From Umezawaea sp049997955 (GTDB lineage Bacteria > Actinomycetota > Actinomycetes > Mycobacteriales > Pseudonocardiaceae): a stretch of DNA of 64,000 bases. The stretch covers positions 124,001-188,000 of the forward strand of contig JAEBDY010000014.1 of the NCBI GenBank assembly GCA_049997955.1, read 5' to 3'. Of this stretch, positions 51,597 through 60,806 are shown piece after piece (position 1 is the first letter of the stretch; each line of letters starts with the position of its first letter). Both the position numbers and the translations under genes were made by a program. The notes beneath the pieces were generated by a model. It was not told the origin of the DNA. It was given only the letters and a program-made list of their open reading frames with translations, and made no database searches.

Positions 51597-52354
51597 CTGG
51601 CGCCGCTAGCGGTATCGCGGGCGCAGGTGGAGTCCTACGTGCGGTGGTCGCAGGAGATCCGCCGATTCAAGCCCTCCACCGTGTCACGGCGGATGGCCGT
51701 GGTCACCGGCTTCTATCGCACCTGCGTGATCGACCGGGTGTTGGAGCACTCACCCGCCGACTACGTACGCCGACCCCACGTCCCCAACGAATCACCGGTA
51801 CTCGGCCTCGCCCACCTGCAGTTCGAAGCCGTACTCGCCGCCGCACGGGAATCGGACAACCCCTTCGACCTCGCCCTGGTCGCGATGCTCGGTCTACTCG
51901 GACTCCGGGTCTCGGAGGCGAGTCGGGCGGATGTGGAGGACATCGGCGAGGAACACGGCCACCGGGTCCTGCTCGTGCACGGCAAAGGCGGTAAAGAACC
52001 CTTGTCCCGCTGCCGCCCGCGGTTGGGCGGGCACTGGACCGGGCCATCGCCGACCGTATGGCGGGGCCGGTACTGCTCAATCGGCGACGGCACCGGATGG
52101 ACCGGCACTGCGCCACACGACGCCTGCACCGACTCGCCGAGACCGCCATCGTGCGGCTACCGAAGCTGCACCCACACCTGCTGCGGCACACTTACGTCAC
52201 CACCATGCTCGACGCCGGGGTCGACCTCCGCGACGTCCAGATCGCCGCACGCCACGCCGACCCCCGCACCACCATGCGCTACGACCGCGCCCGCAAGAAC
52301 CTCGACCGCCATCCCAACTACATCCTCGCCGCCTACATGGCCTCAGCCACCTGA
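51597..52354 (+). pseudogene. Tyrosine recombinase, truncated and frameshifted
   Basis: A XerC/D-like integrase missing its first residues. The catalytic Arg is in LGLLGLRVSEA, then the frame shifts near 52010 after GKGGKEP. The second part holds HPHLLRHTYVTTMLDAGVD (His-x-x-Arg), ARHADPRTT (His) and TTMRYDRARKNLDRHPNY with Tyr candidates. All catalytic positions remain but in two frames. It joins the truncated membrane gene directly. Confidence 0.8.
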
Positions 52355-52440
52355 CAACACACCTGCAACGAACCGGGTCGTCGTATCGCAGGAGCCCACG
52401 ATGGCGGCCAAACTGGCAAGCCAGGAAGGAGTGATCGAGG

Positions 52441-52755
52441 ATGATCGTCCGAGGGTGGAGCACCGGATCGCCACGGCGCTCCGGTGCGGGCTACGGGCTG
52501 CGGCTCTCCGCCGCGGATCGAGATCAGCACTTCCGCCGCGAATGGACATCCATCGAGATCGACCTTGGTCCCTACGGCGTGACCAACGTGGCCCTGTCCC
52601 CCTCGTTCTGGCGATCCTGCACCGAATTGCGAAGCTCGGACGTAGGCCATTGGCTTGTCGCCCGGCAGCTTGCACCATGGCCAAAGGGTGCGCCCCCGCA
52701 CCTCAACCTCGAGCACCTCGGCGGCGGCCGCTTCCGGCTCACCAACCCAAGATAG
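52441..52755 (+). CDS. Hypothetical protein (short actinobacterial family)
   Basis: A 104-residue protein starting MIVRGWSTGSPRRSGAGYGL and ending LEHLGGGRFRLTNPR. The pattern of a GxGYGL core, EWTSIEIDLG strand and LxxGxFRL ending occurs in small proteins scattered in actinomycete genomes, including mobile regions. No known catalytic motif. Intact, 87 bp after the recombinase remnant. Confidence 0.65.
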   Translation: MIVRGWSTGSPRRSGAGYGLRLSAADRDQHFRREWTSIEIDLGPYGVTNVALSPSFWRSCTELRSSDVGHWLVARQLAPWPKGAPPHLNLEHLGGGRFRLTNPR

Positions 52756-52954
52756 TCACGCGCTGGACGAACGTCCGACCATGCCGATGAGGGCGCGGCA
52801 CCCATCGCGAATGGTGAATACGCGCGGTGTCGGTTCCGGTGCCATTAACCCATGTTCGGGCACCGGGACATCACGGAACTGAAACCCGACTTGGCCATTC
52901 GCGTTGTGATCGATGACTTCCGTCCCTGTGACGCCCGTAGGAGGCACTCGCCAA

Positions 52955-55639
52955 ATGAGTCAGATGCCCACAGGTCCAGAGGGTGACGTGACCAACGTGG
53001 TGACCGGTGTCATATCGGGTGAGGTGGTGCAGGCTCGCGTGATCGAGGGTGGTGTGCACTTTCACCGGCCAGCACGCGCGCCAGTGACGTTGCCGCATCG
53101 AGCGGGCATCTTTCCGCCACGGGCGACGGCGTTCCAAGCCCGCGCGATCACTGATCTGCTGGCGCGAGCGCTGGCGCCGGGTGAATCAGCCGTGTTGACC
53201 TCTGGCGTGGGAACACACACGAGTGTGGTGACGGGGTTGGGAGGTGTGGGTAAGACCCAAGTGGCGTTGGACTATGCCCAACGGTTGTGGGAATCCGCGG
53301 ATGCGGAGTTGATCGTGTGGGTGACGGCTGGGTCCCGCGCCACGATTGTGTCCAGCTATGCCCACGTGGCGACCGACCTCACCGGCATTGAGGACGCAGA
53401 GCCGGAACATGGCGCCCAGCGACTGGTGGAATGGTTGGCCACGACGTCATCACAATGGTTGATCGTGCTCGACGACGTTCAAAACCCCCGTGACTTACAT
53501 GGACTGTGGCCGCCGGTCACACCGTCCGGCCGAGTGGTGGTGACTACCCGGCGCCGGGACGCAGCCTTACGCGGCCACCGCCGCCACCTGATCGATGTCC
53601 GAGTGTTCAGTCCGAGCGAGGCGAAGGGGTACCTGCGAGCAGTACTGGCTGAACAGCCGCATTTGCTGGTCAGGGCCAATGACCTTGCCTCAGCGTTGGG
53701 CTTTCTGCCGCTGGCGTTGGCTCAAGCTGGCGCCTACATGCTGGACCGCGGCCTGACCTGCGCCGCCTACTTGGAGAGGTGGAATGACCGTCTCCGCAGC
53801 CTTGCGTCGCTCGTACCCGGACCCGAGGGGCTGCCCGACGAGCACCAGGCGACGGTCGCGGCGTCGTGGTCGTTGTCTGTCGAGCAGGCCAACCGGCTGG
53901 AACCAGTGGGTGTGGCAGGTCCGTTATTGGAGGTGGCCAGCTTCCTGGACGCCAACGGCGTTCCGGCTGAGGTGTTCACTACCAACGCCGTGGCAGAAGT
54001 GCTGGAAAGGACGATAGGACGTCGAATTGACACGGAGGCGACCCGTGACGGGCTCAGGTGTCTGCATCGGTTAAACCTCATCACGGTCGACTCTGGTTCG
54101 TCGTATCAGTCGGTGCGGATTCATACTTTGGTGCAACGCGCCACACGCGATGCCTTGCCAATTCACCGGCTGCCGGGTGTGGCGCGCGCGGCAGGCGACG
54201 CGCTGGTGCTCGTCTGGCCGGACGTGGAGCAGAATGCGATGTTGGGACAGGTTCTGCGCGCCAACGCTGACGCACTGGCCGAGGCCGGAGCCGAGCATTT
54301 GTGGAAGCCTGACGGCCACGCTGTGTTGTTCCGCAGCGGAACAAGCCGCGGGGACAATGGCCTAGTCGCCGAGGCCAGAGCCTATTTCCTACGACTGCAG
54401 GCCGCGTCGACCAACCACCTGGGCCCGGATCACTCCCACACTCTGACCGCCCGTCACCATCTCGCCCATTGGCGCGGTGAGGCAGGAGACCCTGCTGGCG
54501 CCGTCGCGGCTTTCGAGCAACTGTTGGCCGACCGGTTGCGAGTGCTAGGCCCCGACCATCTCCACACTCTGACCACCCGTAACAGCGTCGCCCGATGGCG
54601 GGGCGAAACGAGCAACCCGGCTGGCGCCGCCACCGCGCTGGAGGAGTCGCTGGCCGAGTACGTACGAGTACACGGCTCAGACCACCCGGAGACCTTGACT
54701 ACCCGCCATAATCTTGCGTATTGGCGTGGGCGGGCGGGCGATCCTGCCGGCGGTGCCGCCGCGCTGGAGACATTGCTGGCCGATTCCCTCCGAGTACTGG
54801 GACCCGACCATCCCGAGACACTGACCGCCCGCCGCAACCTCGCCTACTGCTACGGGCGGGCCGGTGACCCGGTCCGGGCCGTGGCCACATTGGAGACGGT
54901 GCTGGCCGATTCCCTCCGAGTGCTAGGTCCCGACCATCCCCACACTCTGACCGCTCGCAACAACCTCGCGTACTGGCGTGGGCGAGCCGGTGATCTGACC
55001 GGCGCGGTGACCGCGTTCGAGCAACTAGTCGCAGATCGGTTGCGTGTACTGGGCCCTGTTCATCCCGCTACGCTGACCGCTCGCAGCAACTTGGCTGACT
55101 GGCGTGGGCGGGCGGGCGATCCTGCCGGCGGTGCCGCCGCGCTGGAGACATTGCTGGCCGATTCCCTCCGAGTACTGGGACCCGACCATCTTGAGACGCT
55201 GACCATCCGCAGCAACCTCGCCTACTGTTATGGGCGGGCCGGTGACGCGCGTAGCGCAGTGACGGTACTTGAAGAACTACTGGCCGACCGCTTGCGGGTC
55301 CTGGGCCCCGACCATTTGCACACCATAGCTACTCGCCACAATCTTGCGTATTGGCGTGGGCGGGCAGGCGATCCTGCCGGCGGTGCCGCCGCGCTGGAGA
55401 CATTGCTGGCCGATTCCCTCCGAGTACTGGGACCCGACCATCCCGAGACACTGACCGCCCGCAGCAACCTCGCCCGCTGCCATGGCGAAACCGGTGACGT
55501 GCGTGGTGCGGTGACCGCGCTCGAAGAACTACTAGCCGACCGCCTGCGCATCCTAGGCCCCGACCACCCCAGCACCCAGGCCGCCCGCAACGACCTCGCC
55601 TACTGGAAGTTGCAACTAGCGCGAAGTGCTGGCGCTTGA
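52955..55639 (+). CDS. STAND protein: NB-ARC ATPase with near-identical TPRs
   Basis: An 894-residue STAND-type protein. Residues 12-37 form a short motif (VVTGVISGEVVQARVIEGG) typical of N-terminal ends of actinobacterial NB-ARC proteins. Walker A is GLGGVGKT at 94-101, Walker B-like LIVLDDV near 183, and VVVTTRRR follows. Winged-helix and helical parts precede nine full 42-residue TPRs from about 489 and a partial tenth. ATG at 52955 is chosen because AGGAGG lies before it. Such proteins sense ligands and signal through oligomerisation, some in anti-phage defence. No effector domain other than the N-terminal motif is visible. Confidence 0.85.
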   Translation: MSQMPTGPEGDVTNVVTGVISGEVVQARVIEGGVHFHRPARAPVTLPHRAGIFPPRATAFQARAITDLLARALAPGESAVLTSGVGTHTSVVTGLGGVGKTQVALDYAQRLWESADAELIVWVTAGSRATIVSSYAHVATDLTGIEDAEPEHGAQRLVEWLATTSSQWLIVLDDVQNPRDLHGLWPPVTPSGRVVVTTRRRDAALRGHRRHLIDVRVFSPSEAKGYLRAVLAEQPHLLVRANDLASALGFLPLALAQAGAYMLDRGLTCAAYLERWNDRLRSLASLVPGPEGLPDEHQATVAASWSLSVEQANRLEPVGVAGPLLEVASFLDANGVPAEVFTTNAVAEVLERTIGRRIDTEATRDGLRCLHRLNLITVDSGSSYQSVRIHTLVQRATRDALPIHRLPGVARAAGDALVLVWPDVEQNAMLGQVLRANADALAEAGAEHLWKPDGHAVLFRSGTSRGDNGLVAEARAYFLRLQAASTNHLGPDHSHTLTARHHLAHWRGEAGDPAGAVAAFEQLLADRLRVLGPDHLHTLTTRNSVARWRGETSNPAGAATALEESLAEYVRVHGSDHPETLTTRHNLAYWRGRAGDPAGGAAALETLLADSLRVLGPDHPETLTARRNLAYCYGRAGDPVRAVATLETVLADSLRVLGPDHPHTLTARNNLAYWRGRAGDLTGAVTAFEQLVADRLRVLGPVHPATLTARSNLADWRGRAGDPAGGAAALETLLADSLRVLGPDHLETLTIRSNLAYCYGRAGDARSAVTVLEELLADRLRVLGPDHLHTIATRHNLAYWRGRAGDPAGGAAALETLLADSLRVLGPDHPETLTARSNLARCHGETGDVRGAVTALEELLADRLRILGPDHPSTQAARNDLAYWKLQLARSAGA
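54419..55639 (+). repeat. Nine 126-bp TPR-encoding repeats with identical tracts
   Basis: Each unit encodes about 42 residues (LGPDH-x-TL-RxNLA-x-x-GRAGDPAG...). DNA at 54723-54812, 55101-55190 and 55353-55442 is identical over about 90 bp apart from one base, at offsets of 3 and 2 units. This shows recent duplication or gene conversion inside the array. Confidence 0.85.
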
Positions 55640-55689
55640 CGGGCGTCCGCCCTGTGAACAAGTCAGAACGCCAGCACCAACATCAAGTT

Positions 55690-55792
55690 CTTCAAGCAAT
55701 CGAACATCCGACTGTAGCCGCGCTGCCCCTCGACACGCCGCCGACCAGTCCTCGGCGGGCTGATCGACGGGTACGAACCCATAGCGGCCTAA
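55690..55792 (+). pseudogene. Second 3' remnant of integrase-core transposase
   Basis: The end reads VLGGLIDGYEPIAA-stop, matching ILGGLINEYTQAA-stop at 46186. Upstream, EHPTVAALPLDT lines up with QHPAAIHDLDT in another frame. It is a decayed copy of the same transposase end, in the same orientation. Confidence 0.65.
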
Positions 55793-56133
55793 CCGCAGGT
55801 CAGACCATGTAGCTGACTTTTGGCACCCCACAGGCCCGACTGCGGCGATTGCCAAGATGGAATGTGGACTCCACAGCACGTCGTACCGCTGGCCGCTTTG
55901 ATCTTCGTCATGCCCCGCGATCCGGCACGCAGGGTCCGAGAAGACCTGGTGCGGGAGTACGGCGCTTGAACGTGGCGTGGTTGCCACGGTCTGGCGTTGA
56001 AGCCGAAAGATGGGACGCCGCGAAGACAAGAGCCGTCCTCCATGACCATCACTGTGGCGCGTTCCGCAATGGAACGTGAGAAAGCTGTCACTCACGGGCT
56101 TGGCCAGCGCGTCTCGGTCGAACCTGTGGAGGA
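55793..56133. other. No gene seen
   Basis: About 340 bp without convincing coding. Frames on the minus strand contain SILAIAAVGPVG-like words that could be old coding sequence, but no start or motif supports a gene. Confidence 0.35.
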
Positions 56134-57572
56134 GTGACCAGAGCTTTGATCTTGCTGCTCGCGCGCGACTGGTCGAGGCGGCGCGACCCACGCCTGCGGA
56201 TCCGGATCCGCTGGCCCGAAGGCCCGGTGTGCGTGAACTGCTACGACGACGCCGTCTACACCCAGGGGCTGTGCGGCGGCTGCGGCGTCAAGCGGCTGCT
56301 GCCTGGGATCGGCCCGGCAGGTGTGCGGCTGTGCACCGACTGCGCGGGCGGTCTCGGCGACTTCACCTGCGACCGGTGCGGCCAGGAAAGTCCGCGCTAC
56401 CGGGTCGGCGCGTGCGCGCGCCGCGCCCTCTCCGAACGGCTCGCGGCCCTGCTGGACGACGGAACCGGCGCGATCCGGCCGAGTTGCTGCCGTTCTATGA
56501 GTCGTTCCGGGCGATGCCCCGCGCCCGCGGCGGCCTGCTGTGGCTGTCCAAACCGCACATTCCGCCGCTCCTGCGCGCGCTGGCCAGCGGCGACGTGCCA
56601 CTCACCCACGAAGGACTGAGCACGCTCCAGCCCTGGCGGGCGGTGATTCACCTGCGCGACCTGCTCGTCGACGCCAGCGTTCTGCCCCGGTCGAACGGTT
56701 CCTGTTCCTGCTCAAGCAGTGGCTTCCCGGCTGGCTGGCCACGATCGAGGATCCGCAGCACCGCGGTGTGCTCGAACGCTTTGCGACCTGGCATGTCCTT
56801 CAGCGGCTCCGCAAGACCGCGGCGAAGGAGCCCATCAACTCCGGCCGCGCGAACATGGCCCGGCATCTCATGCGGATCTCCGCGAAGTTCCTGATCCACC
56901 TCACCGAGCACAGCCGGACACTCGAAACCTGCCGCCAGGCCGACATCGACCTCTGGTTCGCCACCGATCTCGGCCGCCAAGGACACTCCCGGCCATTCCT
57001 GCGCTGGTGCATCACCCACCACGAACTACCGCGCCTGCGGCTCCCTGCCGTCGCCAAGAACGCCGCAGTCCAGCTCAGCCAGCAGCAACGTCTGAGCTAC
57101 ATCCGCCGTATCCTCACCGACGGATGCCATTCCCGCCTGCGATCGGGTCCTCGCGCTGCTGATCCTGCTCTACGCCCAACCGCTGGTGAAGATCGCCCAG
57201 CTGACCGTCGACGACGTCCTGCGCGACCACGGCCAGGTCCTGCTTCGGCTTGGCGACCCGCCGATCCCGGTGCCACGTCCGTTCGCCGACGTGCTGCTTG
57301 ACTACGTCGGCAACCGCCCCAACATGTTCTCCGCCAGTAACTCCACCATCCGCCATCTGTTCCCCGGACGCCGCGCCGGGCAGCCGATGCACACCACCTC
57401 ACTGCGCCTGAGGCTGCGCAACCTCGCGCTGCCTAGCCTCGACGCTCGCACCGCCACGATCCGCCAACTCCTGCTCGAAGCGCCCGCCGCGGTCGTCGCC
57501 GGAATGCTCGGCTACCACCCCGGCACCGCCGAAACGCTCGCCATCCAAGCCAGCTCCACCTGGGCCCGCTAG
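56134..57572 (+). pseudogene. Zinc-finger tyrosine recombinase-like gene, frameshifted
   Basis: One protein can be traced through three or four frames. It starts with a zinc-ribbon region (GPVCVNCYDDAVYTQGLCGG, LCTDCAGGLGDFTCDRCG). After a shift near 56465 come AELLPFYESFRAMPRARGG and WRAVIHLRDLLV. After another near 56690 come LFLLKQWLPGWLATIEDP, ANMARHLMRISAKFL and ELPRLRLP. After a third near 57130 come VLALLILLYAQPLVKIAQL and VAGMLGYHPGTAETLA up to the stop. The whole matches a long actinobacterial site-specific integrase-like family with an N-terminal zinc finger. At least three frameshifts make it a pseudogene. Confidence 0.7.
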
Positions 57573-57627
57573 GCGGCTGGTAACCACCAGCGACGACAAC
57601 TGCAAGCGCCCCGTGGGCCAGGCTCCC

Positions 57628-57645
57628 TGAGCCCTGATCCACCGA
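57628..57645. repeat. IS1380 terminal inverted repeat, left
   Basis: TGAGCCCTGATCCACCGA; the complement of 59311-59328 reads TGAGCCTTAATCCACCGA, 16 of 18 identical. Confidence 0.8.
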
Positions 57646-57778
57646 TGTGATTCGGAATGATCATGCCGCCGTTTGTGGTGATGGCTGGGGATGAGGACAG
57701 GCGTGACCTGCTGGTCTGTCCAGCATTTCCACTGTGGTCGGGATGTCGGGCCCTTGCGGGCGGGGTGGACAAGTCGGG

Positions 57779-59203
57779 TCAGGCCGAGGGTGGCGGTGCG
57801 ACGTGCACGGCATCGGAGTGAACGGCGTCGAAGAGTTGTTGCCAGGCGTCCCGCCAGGGCCAGTGTCGCGGCAGGTGAACGGTGAGATAGCAGCGGGCGG
57901 AACGGGCCAGACGGGCCGGCACGGAGATCAGGTGGGCGCGGAGGGTGGCGGTGGTGGCCTTGGCGTGCAGGACCGAGGCCAGCGATCCTGCGGCCCGCAG
58001 CAGGTTGTGGGTGATCGCCCAGCAGGTCAGCCAGGCCGCGTTGGCCTGGAAGTGCCCCGAGGGCAGGTGTGCCAGGGGACCGGCTTTGCCGTCGGCGATG
58101 ACCTGTTCGATGACCGCGTGCCGGCGGTGGTCGGCTTCGGCGGGCACGAGTTCGAAGGGGCTGTCGGTGAACACGGCGTGGTAGCGGTAGGCGGGAAACA
58201 GTTCGGTCTGCCCCGCCGATGTCGTGGTGTGTAGACGTTTCACGCGGCGCACGATCAACCTGGCGGTGACCTGCTGGGCTTGACGGCGTCCGGTGAACGC
58301 GGTGTAGCACGGGATTTCGGCGACCTCGGCGTCGGAGATCAACTCACCGGTGTCGGGGTCCTCGATCGCGTTCGGGTAGCGGATCGGGATCCACGCGTGG
58401 TCGGCGACCGCGGTGATCGCGGCGGTGATGGAGGGATTCATACCGGTGGTCAACGAGAAACGGGCGCCGGCTCGGCGGCAGGCCGCGACCACGTCGGCGG
58501 TGTAGAACTTCGCGTCCGCGCGCACGATCCGTGTCCCTGTGCAGCCGATCTCGGCGGCGACGGAGAGGGCTTCGGCGACGAAGGACTCGGCACCGCGCAC
58601 GTCGGCGGCTTTGCCGCGTCGCATCCGCACCGCGGCGATCACCGGCCGGGCCAGCGGGGTGGAGACCACCGCCAGCAGCGGATGCAGGGTGCGTTGCCCT
58701 TTCAACCGGCCGTGTTCGGCGCCTTGTTTGGCGTGGCCGTAGACCTGTTTGTGGGTGGGGTCGATATCGATGAACGCCACGGTGTCCGCGCCGGGGATCA
58801 GTGGGGTGTGGGCGGCCAGTTCGGCCAGGAACGCCCGGTGCACCCGGTGCACCCGGTGGAGTTGGCGGACGTGTCCGTGGGTGAAGGACCGGAGGAAGGT
58901 GCCCACGGTGGAGGGTGCGCGGGTCCCGGTGAACGCGATGTCCATGCCGCCGTGGCGTATTCGGTGGATGTCGTCGATGCTGTCGGCGCCTGCGGCCTTG
59001 GCCGCGACCAGTGACATCACTTTCGCGGTGGGGTTGGCGCCGCCGCTGTTGTCCGCGTCGGGGATGCGGATCGCTTCACCGGCCAACTCGGGCAGGCGGC
59101 ATCGTTGGGCCAGTCGTAGCACCGGTATCAGGCCTGCGTCGGCGATCAGGTTCGGATCGTCGAACCGTGCCGACACCGCCGAGGCGGTATGGGAGGATCT
59201 CAC
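57779..59203 (-). CDS. IS1380-family transposase
   Basis: A 474-residue transposase. The DDE core shows Asp in AFIDIDPTHKQVYGHAKQGA and Asp in RIVRADAKFYT, with GARFSLTTGMNP following and a late Glu in HAVIEQVIADGK. Length is usual for the family and no stop or shift interrupts it. GTG at 59203 is used. A small in-frame repeat (RVHRVHR) reflects three copies of CGGTGCACC around 58840-58860. Confidence 0.92.
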   Translation of the reverse strand: MRSSHTASAVSARFDDPNLIADAGLIPVLRLAQRCRLPELAGEAIRIPDADNSGGANPTAKVMSLVAAKAAGADSIDDIHRIRHGGMDIAFTGTRAPSTVGTFLRSFTHGHVRQLHRVHRVHRAFLAELAAHTPLIPGADTVAFIDIDPTHKQVYGHAKQGAEHGRLKGQRTLHPLLAVVSTPLARPVIAAVRMRRGKAADVRGAESFVAEALSVAAEIGCTGTRIVRADAKFYTADVVAACRRAGARFSLTTGMNPSITAAITAVADHAWIPIRYPNAIEDPDTGELISDAEVAEIPCYTAFTGRRQAQQVTARLIVRRVKRLHTTTSAGQTELFPAYRYHAVFTDSPFELVPAEADHRRHAVIEQVIADGKAGPLAHLPSGHFQANAAWLTCWAITHNLLRAAGSLASVLHAKATTATLRAHLISVPARLARSARCYLTVHLPRHWPWRDAWQQLFDAVHSDAVHVAPPPSA

Positions 59204-59310
59204 TTGGCAGATGTCCTTTGCTCATGCGTTGATGGAACCGTCGCAAGTCCCATTATCGCAGTTCAGAGGGCATCTGCTCTCATGTCTGAAGAAATTTCAG
59301 ACCACAATCC

Positions 59311-59328
59311 TCGGTGGATTAAGGCTCA
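59311..59328. repeat. IS1380 terminal inverted repeat, right
   Basis: TCGGTGGATTAAGGCTCA, the inverse of the left repeat at 57628 with two mismatches. It lies 107 bp upstream of the transposase start, giving room for the promoter. Confidence 0.8.
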
Positions 59329-59389
59329 GACATCGGCAACCTGTTCGCACCGGTCGCACTGCAACGTCCACTGCCTCGTTAATCTCCGG

Positions 59390-60487
59390 CTAGACCGCTG
59401 CAAGACCTTCGGATCCATCCCCGGACTCCTTGTAACGCGGCTCCTCGCCGAAGAACTCTCGCCAGCCCCTCGCCGTCTTCAAGAGCCGGACCAGCTTGTT
59501 CACGAACGCCTTCGTGTACCCGTAGTCCCTGTGCATCTTGTCGTACAAACAGTAACGCTCATCTGTGCGCTCGGGATGCTCCGAACCAACGCACGGCCTC
59601 ACTTCGAGTTTTCGCCAGGCCTTGATGAAGTGAGCGCGGTGGAAGATGAACGGGAGTTCCGCATCGACCTCCTGGACCACGCGGTTGGGCTTCATGAGTT
59701 CCAGGTTGACCACGCCGCGGCGTTGCTCGCGAACAACGACCAAGCCCTTTCTGCCGAGCATCTCCACAGCACTTTTTTGATCTCCGGTCATGTCGTCGTA
59801 CCTGGTGAACTGCACCGCCAAGGCTTCCGGGTCACGAGGCACCAGCTCGTTCACGAGCCGGAGTCGCAGCTCGTAGCGCCGGTCGTTGACGACCTCGTCC
59901 GACAGGCCCGAGTGGTACTCAGCCATGAACGTCCGCAGCTGTGCCGGCAGTGCGGCTCTCAGCCGGAGAAGCGTCGCCTCGCCAGGGTCGGTGAAGCTGC
60001 CGATGAATACCGGGAACCGCAAGCTGGTCGCCAAGGTCGCCTGCGGTCCGAACTGCGCCACGAGCTCTTCCTCGTAGTTGAGCAGGTGCGCTTGAGCGAA
60101 CCCGCCGAGAGCAGCCTGCAGGCTCAGTTGCGACCGTGAGGCATACCGGTGCTCGATCTTGTTGCGCAGCGCGATGAAGAATTCGACGTTGCTTCGCACC
60201 GGATCGGTTCGCGGCCAGCGTTCCGCGACGCACCGAGCCAACTCCCAGCATTTCGGTTCACCATCCACTTTCTCCAGACGCCTCGGTAGATCGCGTCTCC
60301 AGTAGCGGAAGTCGATGTCGTCGCGGACGAAGACGGCGTGCAGTAGGTACAGGTAGGCAAGGTGCATGTGCACGACGAAACCTTCGAAGGCACGGGCCTC
60401 AGCAGGGTCGTTGTAGAGCCTGGCGGCCAGGCACGCCTCGGATCGTGAGGCGTCGATCATGGGCCAAAACTTCTTCGGTCGAGGCAT
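59390..60487 (-). CDS. DUF3644 protein
   Basis: A 365-residue protein of the DUF3644 family. SRSEACLAARLYNDPAEARA and FEGFVVHMHLAYLYLLHAVF open it, and FIALRNKIEHRYA is the family's conserved RNxIEH motif, resembling HEPN-type RNase cores (R-x4-6-H). ATG at 60487 begins MPRPKKFWPMI. Related genes are often found in defence islands. It ends 61 bp from the IS right end and seems intact. Confidence 0.8.
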   Translation of the reverse strand: MPRPKKFWPMIDASRSEACLAARLYNDPAEARAFEGFVVHMHLAYLYLLHAVFVRDDIDFRYWRRDLPRRLEKVDGEPKCWELARCVAERWPRTDPVRSNVEFFIALRNKIEHRYASRSQLSLQAALGGFAQAHLLNYEEELVAQFGPQATLATSLRFPVFIGSFTDPGEATLLRLRAALPAQLRTFMAEYHSGLSDEVVNDRRYELRLRLVNELVPRDPEALAVQFTRYDDMTGDQKSAVEMLGRKGLVVVREQRRGVVNLELMKPNRVVQEVDAELPFIFHRAHFIKAWRKLEVRPCVGSEHPERTDERYCLYDKMHRDYGYTKAFVNKLVRLLKTARGWREFFGEEPRYKESGDGSEGLAAV

Positions 60488-60806
60488 CCATGCCTCCCTC
60501 GCTCCGCGCTGCCTGTGCTTGAGTAGCGCCGATTGGCGCCAGCGCGTTACTCCACACGCGGAGGAGGCCAGTGATTCCACCCGATCGGTTCAAGGCAGGC
60601 GTCTTGCAAGGTGCGTGGCTGAAGGCTCAGCTCAGCGGTCCGCGCCGAAGCGGCGAGGCCTCTTGCTCCTTGGCGCTGGCGAAGGGCCCGTTCTCTCAAG
60701 AGACACCCTCATGTTCCCTCGCGGTGGCACCGCTGCTTGAACAGGCGACACTAAAGGTCGCGGAACATAGGCACTCGCAACCTGCTCCAGCGATTAGCCT
60801 CGGCCG

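Larger units (their letters stand above)
57627..59329. mobile_element. IS1380-family insertion sequence
   Basis: An element of about 1.7 kb bounded by imperfect inverted repeats (57628-57645 and 59311-59328) with one intact transposase gene on the minus strand. No clear target duplication was found at the ends. It inserted just after the decayed recombinase gene. Confidence 0.8.

Noticed and set aside
52756..52947. 63-residue minus-strand frame
   Set aside because: Has a fairly natural residue mix but no ribosome site, and it blocks the leader of the STAND gene.
54419..55639. Regular repeats considered as a CRISPR array
   Set aside because: The 126-bp units are in-frame TPR codons of a long gene, without spacers.
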